DNA of 64,000 nt from Paenibacillus sp. FSL H7-0357 (GCF_000758525.1 NZ_CP009241.1:4650001-4714000); one strand, 5' to 3'. Shown: positions 43,650-53,926, numbered from the stretch's first letter. The notes: generated by a model from the sequence alone, not told the origin. Program-made: numbers and translations.

Positions 43650-44417
43650 TCAGGTGATCCATCCGCCGTTCGGACTGATCACCTGGCCGGTAATGTACCC
43701 GGATTCAGGCAAGGCGAGAAAATAAACAAGCGAGGCGATTTCATGAGGGGAAGCCAGTCGTCCCGCAGGAATCTCTTCCTCAAGCATCCGCATCTCATCC
43801 TCCTGCAGATTGGCCAGCATGGCCGTATGGACAGCACCGGGAGCCACGGCATTCACCGTGACTCCTGAGGGTGCCAGCTCTTTGGATAATGCCTTAGTAA
43901 AGGCATTCACCCCACCCTTGCTGGCGGAGTAGGCAACCTCGCAGGAAGCGCCTGAGATGCCCCAAACGGAGGAGACATTAATAATCCGCCCATACCGCTG
44001 GCTGACCATATAAGGCATAAAAATCTGGCTGCACAAAAAAGTGCCTTTCAGATTCACCGCCATAATATCGTCCCACTCTTCCTCCGTCACATCGGCCAGC
44101 ATGCCATAATGCGCTTTTCCGGCGTTATTGACCAGAATATCCGGCTGCATCCCGCTGCTTTCCAGCTTTTCTGCCATGCGGACAAGCTGGCTGCGGTCCT
44201 TCATATCAGCGGTCACCGTCAACACCTTGGACCCCAGCGCCATACAGCGCCGGGCCACATCATTGGCCGCTTCGTGCGAGTTCATGTAATGAATAACAAT
44301 GTTCATCCCCACGGAAGCAAAACGTTCGGCGATAGCCCCGCCAATTCCCCCGCTGCCTCCAGTGACAAGCACGGTCATTTCTCCTATTGGCTTGCTGCCC
44401 TCTCCCGATAACGCCAT
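43650..44417 (-). CDS. ymfI: Short-chain dehydrogenase, FabG-like (YmfI)
   Basis: A 255-residue SDR. Cofactor motif TGGSGGIG, NNAG at VNNAGKAHYGM, catalytic Ser-Tyr-Lys in INVSSVWGISGASCEVAYSASKGG. Family relatives are 3-oxoacyl-ACP reductases, and YmfI is the product of this slot in B. subtilis; a role in fatty-acid or lipid modification is inferred. Its ATG overlaps the ymfH stop by one base (TAATG), so the two are translationally linked. Confidence 0.9.
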   Translation of the reverse strand: MALSGEGSKPIGEMTVLVTGGSGGIGGAIAERFASVGMNIVIHYMNSHEAANDVARRCMALGSKVLTVTADMKDRSQLVRMAEKLESSGMQPDILVNNAGKAHYGMLADVTEEEWDDIMAVNLKGTFLCSQIFMPYMVSQRYGRIINVSSVWGISGASCEVAYSASKGGVNAFTKALSKELAPSGVTVNAVAPGAVHTAMLANLQEDEMRMLEEEIPAGRLASPHEIASLVYFLALPESGYITGQVISPNGGWIT

Positions 44418-45697
44418 TAAGGACTCACCACAAGCGACACAGCGAGTTGTTCCCAGTCCACATGATCACGCAGGCGGGCATTGACTTCATCCAGCGTAAT
44501 GGATTCATAAAGCGGCAGCACTTCAAACAAATCGCCACCTCTGAACTGGTAGCGTGTGAATTCGTGAGCAATGCTCTCCGGCGAGTTCAGCATGCGCAGA
44601 TAGCCGCCGATTTTCTTTTTGCGCGCCCGCTCGAAATCCTTCTCGGCAAAGCCGGTCTTCAGAATAACACTGATTTCTTCCTTCAGCCTGCTGATGAGCA
44701 GATCCGGGTCCTTCGTATCTCCGCCAATCGCCGAGAACGCGTACTGCGGTGAGCTGTTGAATTCATGTCCGAAGCTGTCGGAGATCAGTTCCTCGTCATA
44801 GAGCTTCTGGTACAGCGTCGTACTGCTGCCCAGCAGCAGATCCAACATTAGCTTAGTGGTGAGATCACGGCGGACTGCCGCTTCACCGGTGAGGCCTTCT
44901 ACCTTCTCTTTAAAGCCAAAGAGACATTTCGGCATAGATACGGCGAGACGGCTTTCCTTGTGTTTCTCTGCAACGTGAACGGGCTCCTCTTCAAAAATAC
45001 GCGTGATTTCACCCTGCTTCTCGTATGATTTGCCGGCCTGGTTGCTGCGGATCAGCTCGAATACCTTCTCCGGTTCTACGCCGCCGACTACAAACAGCAG
45101 CATATTACTGGGATGATAAAAGGAATTGTAGCAGGTGTACAGTGTTTCTTTGGTAATAGTGGCAATTGATTCGATCGTTCCGGCGATATCGATATGTACC
45201 GGATGTTTGGCATACATGGCCTCAATCAAACCGAAATAGACGCGCCAATCCGGATTATCCGCGTACATATTGATTTCCTGGCCGATAATTCCTTTTTCCT
45301 TTTCGACATTCTCGTCGGTGAAATAAGGCCGCTGTACAAAATCAACGAGGGTACTGAGATTGGTCTCAATATTTTCTGTGGCCGAAAAAAGATACACTGT
45401 CTGGTCAAAGCTCGTGAAAGCATTCGCCGACGCACCGTTAGAAGCAAAGGTGGCAAAAATGTCGCCTTCCGGCTCTTCGAACATTTTATGCTCCAGGAAG
45501 TGGGCAATACCGTCAGGGACAGTGGTTTCCTCACCGCCGGCAACTTTGAAGTGATTGTCCACAGAGCCATATTTAGTGGCAAAGGTGGCATAGGTTTTCT
45601 GGAAAGCGGGCTTAGGCAGCACATATACCTGCAGACCGTTATCCATAACCTCGTGATACAGTGTTTCTTGAAGTCTTTCGTAATGGATCTGTTTCAC
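44417..45697 (-). CDS. ymfH: M16-family zinc peptidase, catalytic type (YmfH)
   Basis: A 426-residue insulinase-like protease. The inverted zinc motif HFLEH (HxxEH) is in DGIAHFLEHKMFEEPEGDIF, followed by the typical FTSFDQTVYLFSA. It is the catalytic half of a YmfF/YmfH pair that resembles the two-subunit mitochondrial processing peptidase or AlbE/AlbF arrangement. GTG start with AGGAGG 7 bases upstream. Substrate unknown; probably a cytoplasmic peptide or precursor. Confidence 0.92.
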   Translation of the reverse strand: MKQIHYERLQETLYHEVMDNGLQVYVLPKPAFQKTYATFATKYGSVDNHFKVAGGEETTVPDGIAHFLEHKMFEEPEGDIFATFASNGASANAFTSFDQTVYLFSATENIETNLSTLVDFVQRPYFTDENVEKEKGIIGQEINMYADNPDWRVYFGLIEAMYAKHPVHIDIAGTIESIATITKETLYTCYNSFYHPSNMLLFVVGGVEPEKVFELIRSNQAGKSYEKQGEITRIFEEEPVHVAEKHKESRLAVSMPKCLFGFKEKVEGLTGEAAVRRDLTTKLMLDLLLGSSTTLYQKLYDEELISDSFGHEFNSSPQYAFSAIGGDTKDPDLLISRLKEEISVILKTGFAEKDFERARKKKIGGYLRMLNSPESIAHEFTRYQFRGGDLFEVLPLYESITLDEVNARLRDHVDWEQLAVSLVVSP

Positions 45698-45699
45698 CG

Positions 45700-46977
45700 C
45701 TATTCCTCCTTCCCTGTCAGGAAATAAATCGTATCCAGCTGGAACGTGTCGGCAGCCGCCTTCACATCTTCCACTCCGGTGCCATCGACTTGAGCCAGCA
45801 GCTCCAGTGCAGAACGGTCTTTTCCGGACAACTGACGGTTGAAATCAAACGAGATCAGTTCAAACGCCGAATCTTGAATTTCGGAAAGCAGATTGCGGAT
45901 CATTGCCTTGGTCTGATTCAGCTCCAGGTCACTGATATTGCCGGCCTTCAATTCTTCCAGCTGTTTGCGGATAATATCGACGGCTTTGCCGTAATTTTGG
46001 GTTTCGATCCCCGATTGAATGGTTCCAATGCCTTTATGCCCGTCATAGCGGGAGGAAGCATAATAGGCAAGGCTCTCCTTCTCACGAACGTTGACGAACA
46101 GCTTTGAGTGAGGATAGCCGCCCAATATCCCGTTATACATCAGCGCGGAGGCGTATTTGTCATCCTTGTAAGTAATGGAAGTGCGCAGCCCCATGTTAAG
46201 CTTACCCTGATTGACATCCAGCTTCTCTTCCACAGTCCGGACCTCTGTAACGGCTACCGGTGTAAAATTGGAGGAATACGCTACGTTCTCCTTGTGGCCA
46301 CGGCCAAAATGGCGAACGACCAGCTTTTCAACTTCTTCAGGTGTAGTGTCACCAACAACGTAAAGATCGAGGATCGCTCCGTTCAACCAGGAATTGTAGG
46401 ATTCGTACAGGTTTTCTGGAGTAATGCTGTCAAGGTCGGCTCTTTGGCCAAGCGGATGCAGACGGTAAGGCTCCTGACGGCACATTTCTTCGATACAGCG
46501 TTCGGCCGCATAGCGGATCTTATCGTTAACAATCGCTTCCAGCTTTTTGCGTACCGTCTCACGTTCTGTTGCGACATACGAAGCACGGAAGCTTCCGTCT
46601 TCCAGCAAAGGCCGGGTCAGTACTTCGCCAAGGAAAGCAAAAGACTCCCCGAGAAGGCTCTCTTTGCTCTGCACAAAGGAGTCGTTGATCGTATCCATCC
46701 GGAACTGGACAATCTGATAATCGCCTCTTTTGTAGATATCAAAACCAAATCCGGCACCATAAAGTTCCTCCAGACGTTCACGGAACTGGGTTGTTTCCGG
46801 ATAGTTGGCTGTACCTCTGCGAAGCACAAAAGGAACCAGCGCTGTTGAAGTGACCGTACTTTCGTCCAGCGGAACCCCTGCATAAAGTGAAATGGCGAAG
46901 GTCTTGAACGCCTTGGTCGGCAATACATGAATACGCATGCCTGCGGCGTTGCCATGTTGAAATCCATTATTTGTCAA
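45700..46977 (-). CDS. ymfF: M16-family peptidase-like protein lacking zinc motif (YmfF)
   Basis: A 425-residue M16 homologue without an HxxEH motif: the corresponding region reads STALVPFVLRRGTANYPETTQFRERLEELYGAGFGFDIYKRGDYQIVQFRMDT. It keeps the C-terminal substrate-binding half (GGYPHSKLFVNVREKESLAYYASSRYDGHKGIGTIQSGIE). It is therefore the probable non-catalytic partner of YmfH, encoded immediately upstream (stop 3 bases before the ymfH start). TTG 46977 is favoured, with AAAGGAG 8 bases upstream; TTG 46983 is too close to it. Confidence 0.9.
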   Translation of the reverse strand: MTNNGFQHGNAAGMRIHVLPTKAFKTFAISLYAGVPLDESTVTSTALVPFVLRRGTANYPETTQFRERLEELYGAGFGFDIYKRGDYQIVQFRMDTINDSFVQSKESLLGESFAFLGEVLTRPLLEDGSFRASYVATERETVRKKLEAIVNDKIRYAAERCIEEMCRQEPYRLHPLGQRADLDSITPENLYESYNSWLNGAILDLYVVGDTTPEEVEKLVVRHFGRGHKENVAYSSNFTPVAVTEVRTVEEKLDVNQGKLNMGLRTSITYKDDKYASALMYNGILGGYPHSKLFVNVREKESLAYYASSRYDGHKGIGTIQSGIETQNYGKAVDIIRKQLEELKAGNISDLELNQTKAMIRNLLSEIQDSAFELISFDFNRQLSGKDRSALELLAQVDGTGVEDVKAAADTFQLDTIYFLTGKEE

Positions 46978-47142
46978 GTCCAAAACTCCTTTACGGCGTG
47001 GATAGATGCTCTACAACAAGTTTATGAAGTATTATCCATTCTAAACCATTCCAAAGTAAGGAAGCAACCGGAAGAAAGCTTACCGGTTGCTCTGGGTCGG
47101 TTTTATACAGGGGGTTACATTGCGGCAAGTGCAAGTCCGCTG

Positions 47143-48003
47143 CTACATGCAGAAAATATGCTCCCCGATTGTCTTCACCTGCGGACGGGTCCAGATCCAT
47201 TTGGAAGTAGCCGTCTTCGGATTAAAATAATAAAGGCAGCCGCCGGAAGGGTCCCAGCCATTAAGCGCCTGTTGAACAGCTTTGCGTGCCTGCTCATTGG
47301 GTTCTAGGTAGATCTGCCCGTCAGCTACGGCCGTAAATGCCCCTGGCTGAAAAATAACGCCGGAAGGTGTATTCGGAAAGCTTGGGGATTTCACGCGGTT
47401 CAGAATAACCGCAGCAACGGCAACCTGTCCTTCAAACGGCTCACCCCGCGATTCCCCGTAAACGGCATTGGCCATGATTTTCAAATCATTTTCGGACAGG
47501 CCCATTGTATTCCCTGAGGACAGTTCCGCTGTATTCGACTTACCGGAATCGGCAGTTTTACTTTTGTTTCCGGTATTTTTATTTGCTGTGCTGGTTGAAG
47601 GCTCTGTCGGCTTCCAGGCCTTGGTGGCATTGTACAGTTTCAACTTTGTTTTGGCACCGACGATACCGTCAGATTTTATGCCGAATTTCCACTGGAACCA
47701 GGTTACTGCATTTTTCGTTTTAGACCCGAATTGGCTGTCAATTTTGCCCGCGTAATACCCAAGATGCTTCAATCTTCCCTGCAGCTCGTAAACATCTTGT
47801 CCGGAAGAGCCGACCTTAAGCGGTGTTGTTCCAAAAGCAGGCAATGCCTCAACATCGGGAGCAGCAGTTTCCGACAGATCAGATGAAGCATGATACGGAC
47901 TGGCGTAGATCGCATTCTGATCCTCAAAGAATAGACCTGCAAGCGGCAAGGTGGCCAGTGCAAGGGTTAAGCCGGCAAAAATCCATTGCTTATGTTTTTT
48001 CAT
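47143..48003 (-). CDS. sleB: Spore cortex-lytic enzyme SleB
   Basis: A 286-residue germination enzyme. Signal peptide (QWIFAGLTLALATLPLAGLFF), a peptidoglycan-binding PG_binding_1 domain (LKVGSSGQDVYELQGRLKHLGYYAGKIDSQFGSKTKNAVTWFQWKFGIKSDGIVGAKTKLKL), a Ser/Thr/Lys linker, and a Hydrolase_2 (SleB/CwlJ) catalytic domain (IMANAVYGESRGEPFEGQVAVAAVILNRVKSPSFPNT...GCLYYFNPKTATSKWIW). It acts as a lytic transglycosylase on muramic-delta-lactam cortex. Start ATG 48003. A sigma-G-type promoter lies 50 bases upstream, fitting forespore expression. YpeB is not adjacent. Confidence 0.92.
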   Translation of the reverse strand: MKKHKQWIFAGLTLALATLPLAGLFFEDQNAIYASPYHASSDLSETAAPDVEALPAFGTTPLKVGSSGQDVYELQGRLKHLGYYAGKIDSQFGSKTKNAVTWFQWKFGIKSDGIVGAKTKLKLYNATKAWKPTEPSTSTANKNTGNKSKTADSGKSNTAELSSGNTMGLSENDLKIMANAVYGESRGEPFEGQVAVAAVILNRVKSPSFPNTPSGVIFQPGAFTAVADGQIYLEPNEQARKAVQQALNGWDPSGGCLYYFNPKTATSKWIWTRPQVKTIGEHIFCM

Positions 48004-48052
48004 TGGGTTCGCTCTACCTTTCTCTTGTAAGTTCAACATTGATGGCTAAAGT

Positions 48053-48082
48053 TATTATGACGACTGACAGGTGATCCTATGC
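48053..48082 (-). promoter_or_regulatory. Sigma-G-type promoter of sleB
   Basis: GCATA, 18 bases, CATAATA on the minus strand: matches the forespore sigma-G consensus gnATR-N18-cATnnTA at every defined position. The predicted start is about 43 bases before the sleB ATG. Confidence 0.65.
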
Positions 48083-48147
48083 ATTGCAACCCGGAGAAGG
48101 ACTGTATTCCATTGCAAATGAGAATAATTATCACCTATAATCAAAAG

Positions 48148-48324
48148 ATGAACCGACAGGAGTTGAGATACGGCCATGAATTTGCAAGATCATATTTTGC
48201 TGTGGAATAAAGCTCTGATAGAAATTATAGATATCCGGCAGAGTTCCTTCTGCCAATCTTTTCGCTTAATGCACAGCTCGATTACATCGTTGAACGTCTC
48301 CTTGAAGCGCCAAAAGCAAACTAA
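48148..48324 (+). pseudogene. Possible broken small gene, in-frame stop
   Basis: ATG at 48148 opens MNRQELRYGHEFARSYFAVE, then TAA. The same frame continues for 38 codons with protein-like sequence (DRNYRYPAEFLLPIFSLNA then QLDYIVERLLEAPKAN) to a stop at 48324. Alternatively, ATG 48176 (CAGGAG 13 bases upstream) opens MNLQDHILLWNKAL, which would need a -1 shift to join the same C-terminus. Either reading implies a damaged gene of about 50-58 codons between sleB and spoIIIE; chance cannot be excluded. Confidence 0.3.
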
Positions 48325-48334
48325 ATATCACATA

Positions 48335-48373
48335 CAAAAAAGAGCTGATCCCTTTACCCGGGATCAGCTCTTT
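48335..48373. terminator. Terminator of spoIIIE
   Basis: AAAAGAGCTGATCCC-N8-GGGATCAGCTC hairpin (about 13-bp stem) followed by TTTTTT on the minus strand, immediately after the spoIIIE stop; A and T runs on both sides. Confidence 0.85.
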
Positions 48374-48381
48374 TGGCTATA

Positions 48382-51042
48382 TTATGAGCTTATTTTGTTA
48401 TGTTGATATTGCTCCAGTGACATAAGCACTTCCCGCGGCTTGCTGCCTTCGTACGGCCCGATAACCGCTCTGGCTTCCATGGCATCTATCAGCCGCGCAG
48501 CACGGGTGTAACCTACGCGCATCCGCCGCTGGAGCAGCGATACAGAGGCCTGCTTCGCTTCCAGTACAATCTGTACCGCCTGCTCATAGAGCTCGTCCTG
48601 CGGCTCCTGGTCCTCTGTCACCATGTCATCTACTTCAGGCACCAGGGTCTCGTCATAATTGGCCTCCCCTTGGCTGCTGACATACTGCACGATGGTCTCC
48701 ACTTCCTGATCGCTCATGAATGCCCCCTGCACACGGATTGGCTTAGATGCGCCCATAGGCAGGAAGAGCATATCCCCTCGTCCAAGCAGCTTCTCGGCCC
48801 CCGGCATGTCCAGGATCGTCCGGGAATCCACATTTGACGACACGCCGAATGCGATACGGGAAGGAATATTTGCCTTAATAAGTCCAGTAATAACATCCAC
48901 CGATGGACGCTGGGTGGCAATAATCAAATGAATGCCCGCCGCCCGTGCCATCTGCGCCAGCCGGCAAATCGCATCCTCAACATCATTTGCCGCAACCATC
49001 ATGAGGTCGGCAAGCTCGTCCACAATAACAACAATATAAGGCAGAACTGCAGCAGGATTATCCTTCATCAGTGTATTGTAGCCTTCCACATTGCGTGTGC
49101 CCGATTTGGAGAAGAGCTCATATCTCTTTTCCATTTCCACGACAATCTTCTTCAGCGCCAGGCTAGCCCGCTTAGGATCTGTAACTACCGGGGCAAGCAG
49201 ATGGGGAATCCCGTTATATACATTCAATTCAACCATCTTCGGGTCAACCATCAGAAATTTGACCTCATTTGGTTTCGCTTTATAAAGGATACTTGTAATG
49301 ATACCGTTGATACACACGGATTTACCCGATCCGGTAGCACCGGCTACGAGCAGATGGGGCATCTTGGCTAAATTACCGACAATCGTCTGGCCGGAAATAT
49401 CACGGCCGAAAGCGATCGACAACCGGGACTCGGCATCTTGGAACACCTGTGTTTCCATAACCTCCCGCATGGTTACGACGGATACCTCAGAGTTAGGCAC
49501 CTCGATCCCAATTGCTGATTTGCCCGGTATTGGCGCCTCCATACGGATATCCTTCGCTGCAAGCGCAAGCGCGATATCATCCGTAAGATTGACGATCCGG
49601 CTTACCTTCACCCCGATATCCGGCTGAATTTCGTAACGGGTTACGGCCGGTCCTCTTACCACCTCAAGTACCTTCGCCCGGACACCAAAGCTCTCCAGTG
49701 TAGCTTCCAGCTTGCGGGCAGTCTGCATGTAATCGTTCTGGTCTCCCGCCTTACCTCCATTGTTAGGCTTGGCCAGAAGCCGGAAGGAAGGGAGCTTATA
49801 CGGTTTGGGCGGCGGAGGAAGCGGAGCGGCAGGCACAGGGACTCCGTCTTCGCCAGCACCCAGCAGCCCGTCCAGCTCCACAACCACAGGATCTTCCGGC
49901 GCATCTCCATCAATAGCTGGAGTATCTGCCGGAACTCCTTCTAACACAGAGCCTCTCAAGCTGTTCCCGCTCCGCGCTGCAGGAGAGAATTCGCTCCAGT
50001 CTTCACGGTCTTCTTCATTCAGTCCTTCTGAACGGATATGCTCGAAGAAATCGCGGATAATCGGTGTAACGGGCTCCAAATCTTCTCCAGCGAAATCATC
50101 CTCCAGATTATCCAGGGAAGCACGCCCCCTCCCGGCATCCAGTCCGCTAATAATCGGGCTATTGGGTGAGCCGTTAAGCAGATCTGTCGAGAGATCTTCC
50201 TCCCGTTCTTCTTCGCCTTGCCCTTCTGTCCGTGTAGTCCCGCTCAGCCAACCCCCAATCCGCCGGAAGAACAGCGGCTGACTTCGTCTTGGCAAAGCCT
50301 GCTCGTCCTCATCCTCTTCGTCCTCATCCAGCTCTTGTACAGGCTGCGGTGCTGGTGTTCTGCCTGTTCTGGTAGAACGGGCCGCAACGGGAACTGCAGC
50401 TGGACGGTTGGCCGCTTTCAGGCGAATCCCTTCCAGCAGTTTCCCAGCACGTACCCGCAGCAGCGAGAAAAGTTCTACATAAGACAGGTTCGTGACCAGC
50501 ATGAAGCTGATGGCCATCATTACAATCATTAGCAGCTTGGCACCAAGCGTGCCGAAAAGCCACAGCAGGGCTGCGAACTCCAGCGCACCAATATAGCCTC
50601 CGCTAATATCTTTGCCAAGCATATATACGCTGCTGTTGCTGGAACCGGGCGAAAGCGCACCGGAAAGATCATTATGTATTTGCGCCATAACATTGCCAGG
50701 ATGCAGCATCGACAATGGACCGAGCTTCTGCTCCATCGCTGAGATCGAACTCATCAGACACAAGGACAGCACAAGCAGCAGCACGCCGGAATGGCGGCTG
50801 TTCCAACTTGAAGGCCATCTTCTGTGAATCATCACCATCAGCCCGTAAAAAATACCGGCCAACGGCAGCACAAAATAAAAACGGCCTAATAAATAACCTG
50901 CCATACTTGAAAGAGAACGTCCAACCGCAGCCTCGCCGGACAATGCAATGACGGAAATCGTTATCAGCATAATGCCGTAAATTTCATATTTTAGAACACT
51001 GCCGAGCAGCGCTTTTTTCTTCTTCTTTTTTCGTTTAGCCAC
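48382..51042 (-). CDS. spoIIIE: DNA translocase SpoIIIE/FtsK
   Basis: An 886-residue septal DNA pump. Four membrane helices occupy about residues 20-185, followed by a long acidic/proline-rich linker to about 400. The RecA-like motor has Walker [15 protein letters not shown] and Walker [15 protein letters not shown]. The C-terminal gamma winged helix ([55 protein letters not shown]) reads SRS/KOPS-type DNA signals. It moves the chromosome into the forespore and clears septal DNA. GTG 51042 ([10 protein letters not shown]) follows GGGGGTG by 6 bases and matches the B. subtilis N-terminus; GTG 51051 overlaps that site. Confidence 0.95.
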   Translation of the reverse strand: MAKRKKKKKKALLGSVLKYEIYGIMLITISVIALSGEAAVGRSLSSMAGYLLGRFYFVLPLAGIFYGLMVMIHRRWPSSWNSRHSGVLLLVLSLCLMSSISAMEQKLGPLSMLHPGNVMAQIHNDLSGALSPGSSNSSVYMLGKDISGGYIGALEFAALLWLFGTLGAKLLMIVMMAISFMLVTNLSYVELFSLLRVRAGKLLEGIRLKAANRPAAVPVAARSTRTGRTPAPQPVQELDEDEEDEDEQALPRRSQPLFFRRIGGWLSGTTRTEGQGEEEREEDLSTDLLNGSPNSPIISGLDAGRGRASLDNLEDDFAGEDLEPVTPIIRDFFEHIRSEGLNEEDREDWSEFSPAARSGNSLRGSVLEGVPADTPAIDGDAPEDPVVVELDGLLGAGEDGVPVPAAPLPPPPKPYKLPSFRLLAKPNNGGKAGDQNDYMQTARKLEATLESFGVRAKVLEVVRGPAVTRYEIQPDIGVKVSRIVNLTDDIALALAAKDIRMEAPIPGKSAIGIEVPNSEVSVVTMREVMETQVFQDAESRLSIAFGRDISGQTIVGNLAKMPHLLVAGATGSGKSVCINGIITSILYKAKPNEVKFLMVDPKMVELNVYNGIPHLLAPVVTDPKRASLALKKIVVEMEKRYELFSKSGTRNVEGYNTLMKDNPAAVLPYIVVIVDELADLMMVAANDVEDAICRLAQMARAAGIHLIIATQRPSVDVITGLIKANIPSRIAFGVSSNVDSRTILDMPGAEKLLGRGDMLFLPMGASKPIRVQGAFMSDQEVETIVQYVSSQGEANYDETLVPEVDDMVTEDQEPQDELYEQAVQIVLEAKQASVSLLQRRMRVGYTRAARLIDAMEARAVIGPYEGSKPREVLMSLEQYQHNKISS

Positions 51043-51166
51043 AACAGCCACCCCCGGAACAACATTATACCATATAATGGCGTGGCGTACCTATGTTCTG
51101 TTTTGTCAGAAAATGCATCTTTATGTTCTCTGTTCGCATTTCCCTTAAGGATTCCGGGGGTAGTTG

Positions 51167-51382
51167 TCATCTATCGTAAAACACGACGGCTCCCGGAGCG
51201 AATGCCGGGTCCAAATATTTGTCCAGCGGGCAATGAAGCAGCCTTACAATCCGTGCTTGTCCTCCCTCCAGCGGTTCAACCTGCATCAGCATTCCCTGAA
51301 TGCTGACCTCCCGCAAGGGCTGTGAAAAGTGGATCGCCCCTTCAAAAACTTGTTCCATCGGAAGTACCGTATAGAAGGTCAT
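51167..51382 (-). CDS. ylzJ: YlzJ-like protein
   Basis: A 71-residue protein of the YlzJ-like family ([67 protein letters not shown]), found after tepA in Bacillales. The ATG overlaps the tepA stop by four bases (ATGA), so the two are co-translated. Function unknown. Confidence 0.9.
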   Translation of the reverse strand: MTFYTVLPMEQVFEGAIHFSQPLREVSIQGMLMQVEPLEGGQARIVRLLHCPLDKYLDPAFAPGAVVFYDR

Positions 51383-52158
51383 TGTGTCAGCCCCCCCGGC
51401 AGCAATACATCCGTGCTTTGGGGATTATCCTTGGCAATCAGACCATTCAGGTGCGCCAGCGCCGCGCCGATGCCTCCAACCTCATCCATCAGACCATATT
51501 TGACGGCATCATAGCCGCCTACAGCTGTGCCGATATCACGGTTAAGCTCCCCTGTCTTAAACATTAAATCTTTAAATTGCTGTTCTGAAATACGTGAATG
51601 GGAAGTGACGAATCTGACCATCCTCTCCTGCATGCGCTCCATGTATTCAAAGGTCTGGGGCACACCGATAACAAGCCCGTTCATGCGGATTGGATGAATC
51701 GTCATAGTCGCGCTCTCCGCAATAATGGAATAGCTGGAAGACACGGCAATCGGAACTCCGATGCTGTGGCCCCCGCCAATGACTACGGTCACTGTAGGTT
51801 TCGACAAGGACGCGATCATTTCTGCAATCGCCAGCCCTGCCTCCACATCACCGCCGACCGTATTCAGAATAATCAGCAGCCCTTTTATATTTTTGTTCTG
51901 TTCGGCAGCCACCAGCTGCGGAATAATATGTTCATATTTAGTCGTTTTGTTGTGCGGAGGCAGTACGAAATGCCCCTCAATCTGCCCGATAATCGTTATA
52001 CAGAAAATATCGGGTTCCCCTGTTGGAACTACCGTCTGCCCCAGCTCCTTCAGAACCCCCACAGTACCCGGTGGGATGGGTTCACTCGTTACGGGCTTTA
52101 TTTCTCCCGGAAGGATCTCTTCATTCTTGCCAGTATCTGTACCTGCTGTAAAGTCCAT
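51379..52158 (-). CDS. tepA: Translocation-enhancing protein TepA (ClpP-like)
   Basis: A 259-residue ClpP/crotonase-fold protein: [57 protein letters not shown] (oxyanion Gly-Gly), the catalytic-type Ser in [17 protein letters not shown], and His in [10 protein letters not shown]. Reported in B. subtilis to stimulate protein translocation, possibly by degrading signal peptides or pre-proteins; that role rests on limited literature. Position between rnjB and spoIIIE is conserved, apart from the intervening ECF pair. Confidence 0.93.
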   Translation of the reverse strand: MDFTAGTDTGKNEEILPGEIKPVTSEPIPPGTVGVLKELGQTVVPTGEPDIFCITIIGQIEGHFVLPPHNKTTKYEHIIPQLVAAEQNKNIKGLLIILNTVGGDVEAGLAIAEMIASLSKPTVTVVIGGGHSIGVPIAVSSSYSIIAESATMTIHPIRMNGLVIGVPQTFEYMERMQERMVRFVTSHSRISEQQFKDLMFKTGELNRDIGTAVGGYDAVKYGLMDEVGGIGAALAHLNGLIAKDNPQSTDVLLPGGLTQ

Positions 52159-52288
52159 TGTGCGCAGTTCACCCTTTCCGCTTACAGCCCTAATCTGCTG
52201 CAGCCGTACTATCTTTCAATAGTATGACATTCTAGGGGACTCCCTTATGCAATGAACTTCTATAAAAAATCAGCCTGCTCCTCCTATC

Positions 52289-53299
52289 TTAATAGTTATC
52301 CGCAACGGCTCCCAGCACAGCACCGCGGATATAGGGCTGCCCTTTCAGGTTCTTCAGACCGGCTGCGGAGCCAGTGACCACGACACCCAGAATACGGACA
52401 TCTCCGGCTTCAGGTTCATTTTTGTCTTTTTTTAAGTATTGTTGGATCCGCTTGTATTCACTGTGGTAATTGTCCTTTAGTTTAAGCCCGTTCTTAATGT
52501 GCTCGAGAAAATCATCCGGTGACGCCTCATCCCGGTTAGGCCCGATCCCAAAACCATATACACCAGAGGAAGATGCCATGGGCTCTGGGTCTATCATCCC
52601 GCCATTCCCGTCTTCATGGGGTTCCAAATTGAACCATGAGGTTTCATCATACGTATCGACCCAATACCATACAGGTCTCGTTCCTTCAGGCAGCATCTTC
52701 TTCACTTCATCAAAGGAATAAGGCTTATCGAAAGATAAAGCCATCTCCATCAGTTCATCAGGCTCCTTCTTCGTAAGCAAAGGAAGGTCGTTCAGGATTT
52801 TACCATACTTTACTTGCGGAATATAATAAGCCAGCTCTCTCTGTCCGTTGTAGGGATTGTACTGCCTGTTGTATTCATAACGCTCCACTTTCATCTGCGG
52901 GTCAGTCCCACTAAGATGGGTTGTACCCCCATATGCTCCGGTAGCGAACGGAAACCACCACTCGTTGTAATTGAACCATTTTTCATTCCACGGAACAGGT
53001 ACACCTTCAATGATTTTGTACGTATTCACTTCCATGACACCCGACAGAAATCCACGGTTGTCTCTAAAACCAGACGGAAATTCATTGGGGCTGCTGATCA
53101 TCATATACATCCATTCGCTGTAGCGGGCCTCAGTCGATCTCCGCTCCACCAGCTGCGCAGCACCGAAGAAAATAGCGGTCAGCGTAAGAATACTAACAAT
53201 CAGCGAAATGACAATGCTGCGGAACAGGCTTTTGCGTTTGGCTTTTTTCAGTGTATGTACCAGATTCTGATCCTCTTGTTCTTCCCATGGAGCAGTCAT
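52289..53299 (-). CDS. Anti-sigma factor (sigma-factor regulator type)
   Basis: A 336-residue single-pass membrane protein: a short cytoplasmic N-terminus (WEEQEDQNLVHTLKKAKRKSLFR) for sigma binding, one membrane helix (SIVISLIVSILTLTAIFFGAAQLV), and a large extracellular domain (sigma_reg_N/C type) rich in Trp and Tyr. It overlaps the ECF sigma gene by 4 bases (ATGA), the standard arrangement of a sigma/anti-sigma operon. No RseA or zinc-binding HxxxCxxC motif is seen. The signal is unknown, likely an envelope stress. Confidence 0.8.
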   Translation of the reverse strand: MTAPWEEQEDQNLVHTLKKAKRKSLFRSIVISLIVSILTLTAIFFGAAQLVERRSTEARYSEWMYMMISSPNEFPSGFRDNRGFLSGVMEVNTYKIIEGVPVPWNEKWFNYNEWWFPFATGAYGGTTHLSGTDPQMKVERYEYNRQYNPYNGQRELAYYIPQVKYGKILNDLPLLTKKEPDELMEMALSFDKPYSFDEVKKMLPEGTRPVWYWVDTYDETSWFNLEPHEDGNGGMIDPEPMASSSGVYGFGIGPNRDEASPDDFLEHIKNGLKLKDNYHSEYKRIQQYLKKDKNEPEAGDVRILGVVVTGSAAGLKNLKGQPYIRGAVLGAVADNY

Positions 53300-53790
53300 T
53301 CAGCCTCACCTCCGTAAATTTGTTGAAACTGCTGTCTGGCGCGGTATAGTGAAGCCTTTACCGTCCCTTCCGTTATGCCTAGAAGCGCCGCGATTTGTTT
53401 ATAGGAGAATTCCATCTCATATTTCAGCAATATCAGCTGGCGGTTCGCCGGATTCAGCTTTCCAAGAACCTTTTCGATAAGCACTTTTTGCTCCTGCTGA
53501 AGCAACATTGATTCGGGCAGCTCATTTGCAGGTGCCTCAAGATCGATTTCCTCGGAATACTGGAACCGCGTTTGCCTTCGGCATAAATCATAGTAGCTGT
53601 TAATTGCCACCTTGTAGAGCCACGCGCTGATCTTATGTTCGTCAATCCCGTCAAGATACAGCAGTGCCTTGTACACAGTGTCCTGCACGATATCCTCCGC
53701 ATCGGCGGTGCCAGCGCCCAAGCGGATTAAATACTTGCGGATTTCTGCCATTTTGGATTGAAGCTGCTGCTCCTTCAGTTTCGGGCCCAT
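53296..53790 (-). CDS. ECF RNA polymerase sigma factor (SigM/SigW-like)
   Basis: A 164-residue group IV sigma factor. Region 2 (LIRLGAGTADAEDIVQDTVYKALLYLDGIDEHKISAWLYKVAINSYYDLCRRQTR) recognises the -10, and region 4 (LGKLNPANRQLILLKYEMEFSYKQIAALLGITEGTVKASLYRARQQF) the -35. Held inactive by the membrane anti-sigma encoded downstream. AAGGAGG is 6 bases before the ATG, and an ECF-type promoter lies immediately upstream, suggesting autoregulation. This sigma/anti-sigma pair is inserted between rnjB and tepA, which are neighbours in B. subtilis. Confidence 0.92.
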   Translation of the reverse strand: MGPKLKEQQLQSKMAEIRKYLIRLGAGTADAEDIVQDTVYKALLYLDGIDEHKISAWLYKVAINSYYDLCRRQTRFQYSEEIDLEAPANELPESMLLQQEQKVLIEKVLGKLNPANRQLILLKYEMEFSYKQIAALLGITEGTVKASLYRARQQFQQIYGGEAE

Positions 53791-53811
53791 CTTGCACCTC
53801 CTTGGCTATAT

Positions 53812-53834
53812 AACGATTGAAGGGCCTAAATGTT
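53812..53834 (-). promoter_or_regulatory. Candidate ECF autoregulatory promoter
   Basis: AAC-N16-CGTT on the minus strand, the core of ECF promoters (AAC -35, CGT -10, 16-base spacer). The predicted start falls just before the AAGGAGG of the sigma gene. The full TGAAAC -35 is not matched (GGACAAC). Confidence 0.4.
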
Positions 53835-53926
53835 GTCCCTGCCATAAAATTATTTCGGCACATTGGCATCGGAGCCGGACCTGCCATTCAAATTTTGCAT
53901 AGACACTGGGGATAATACTGCACAAC

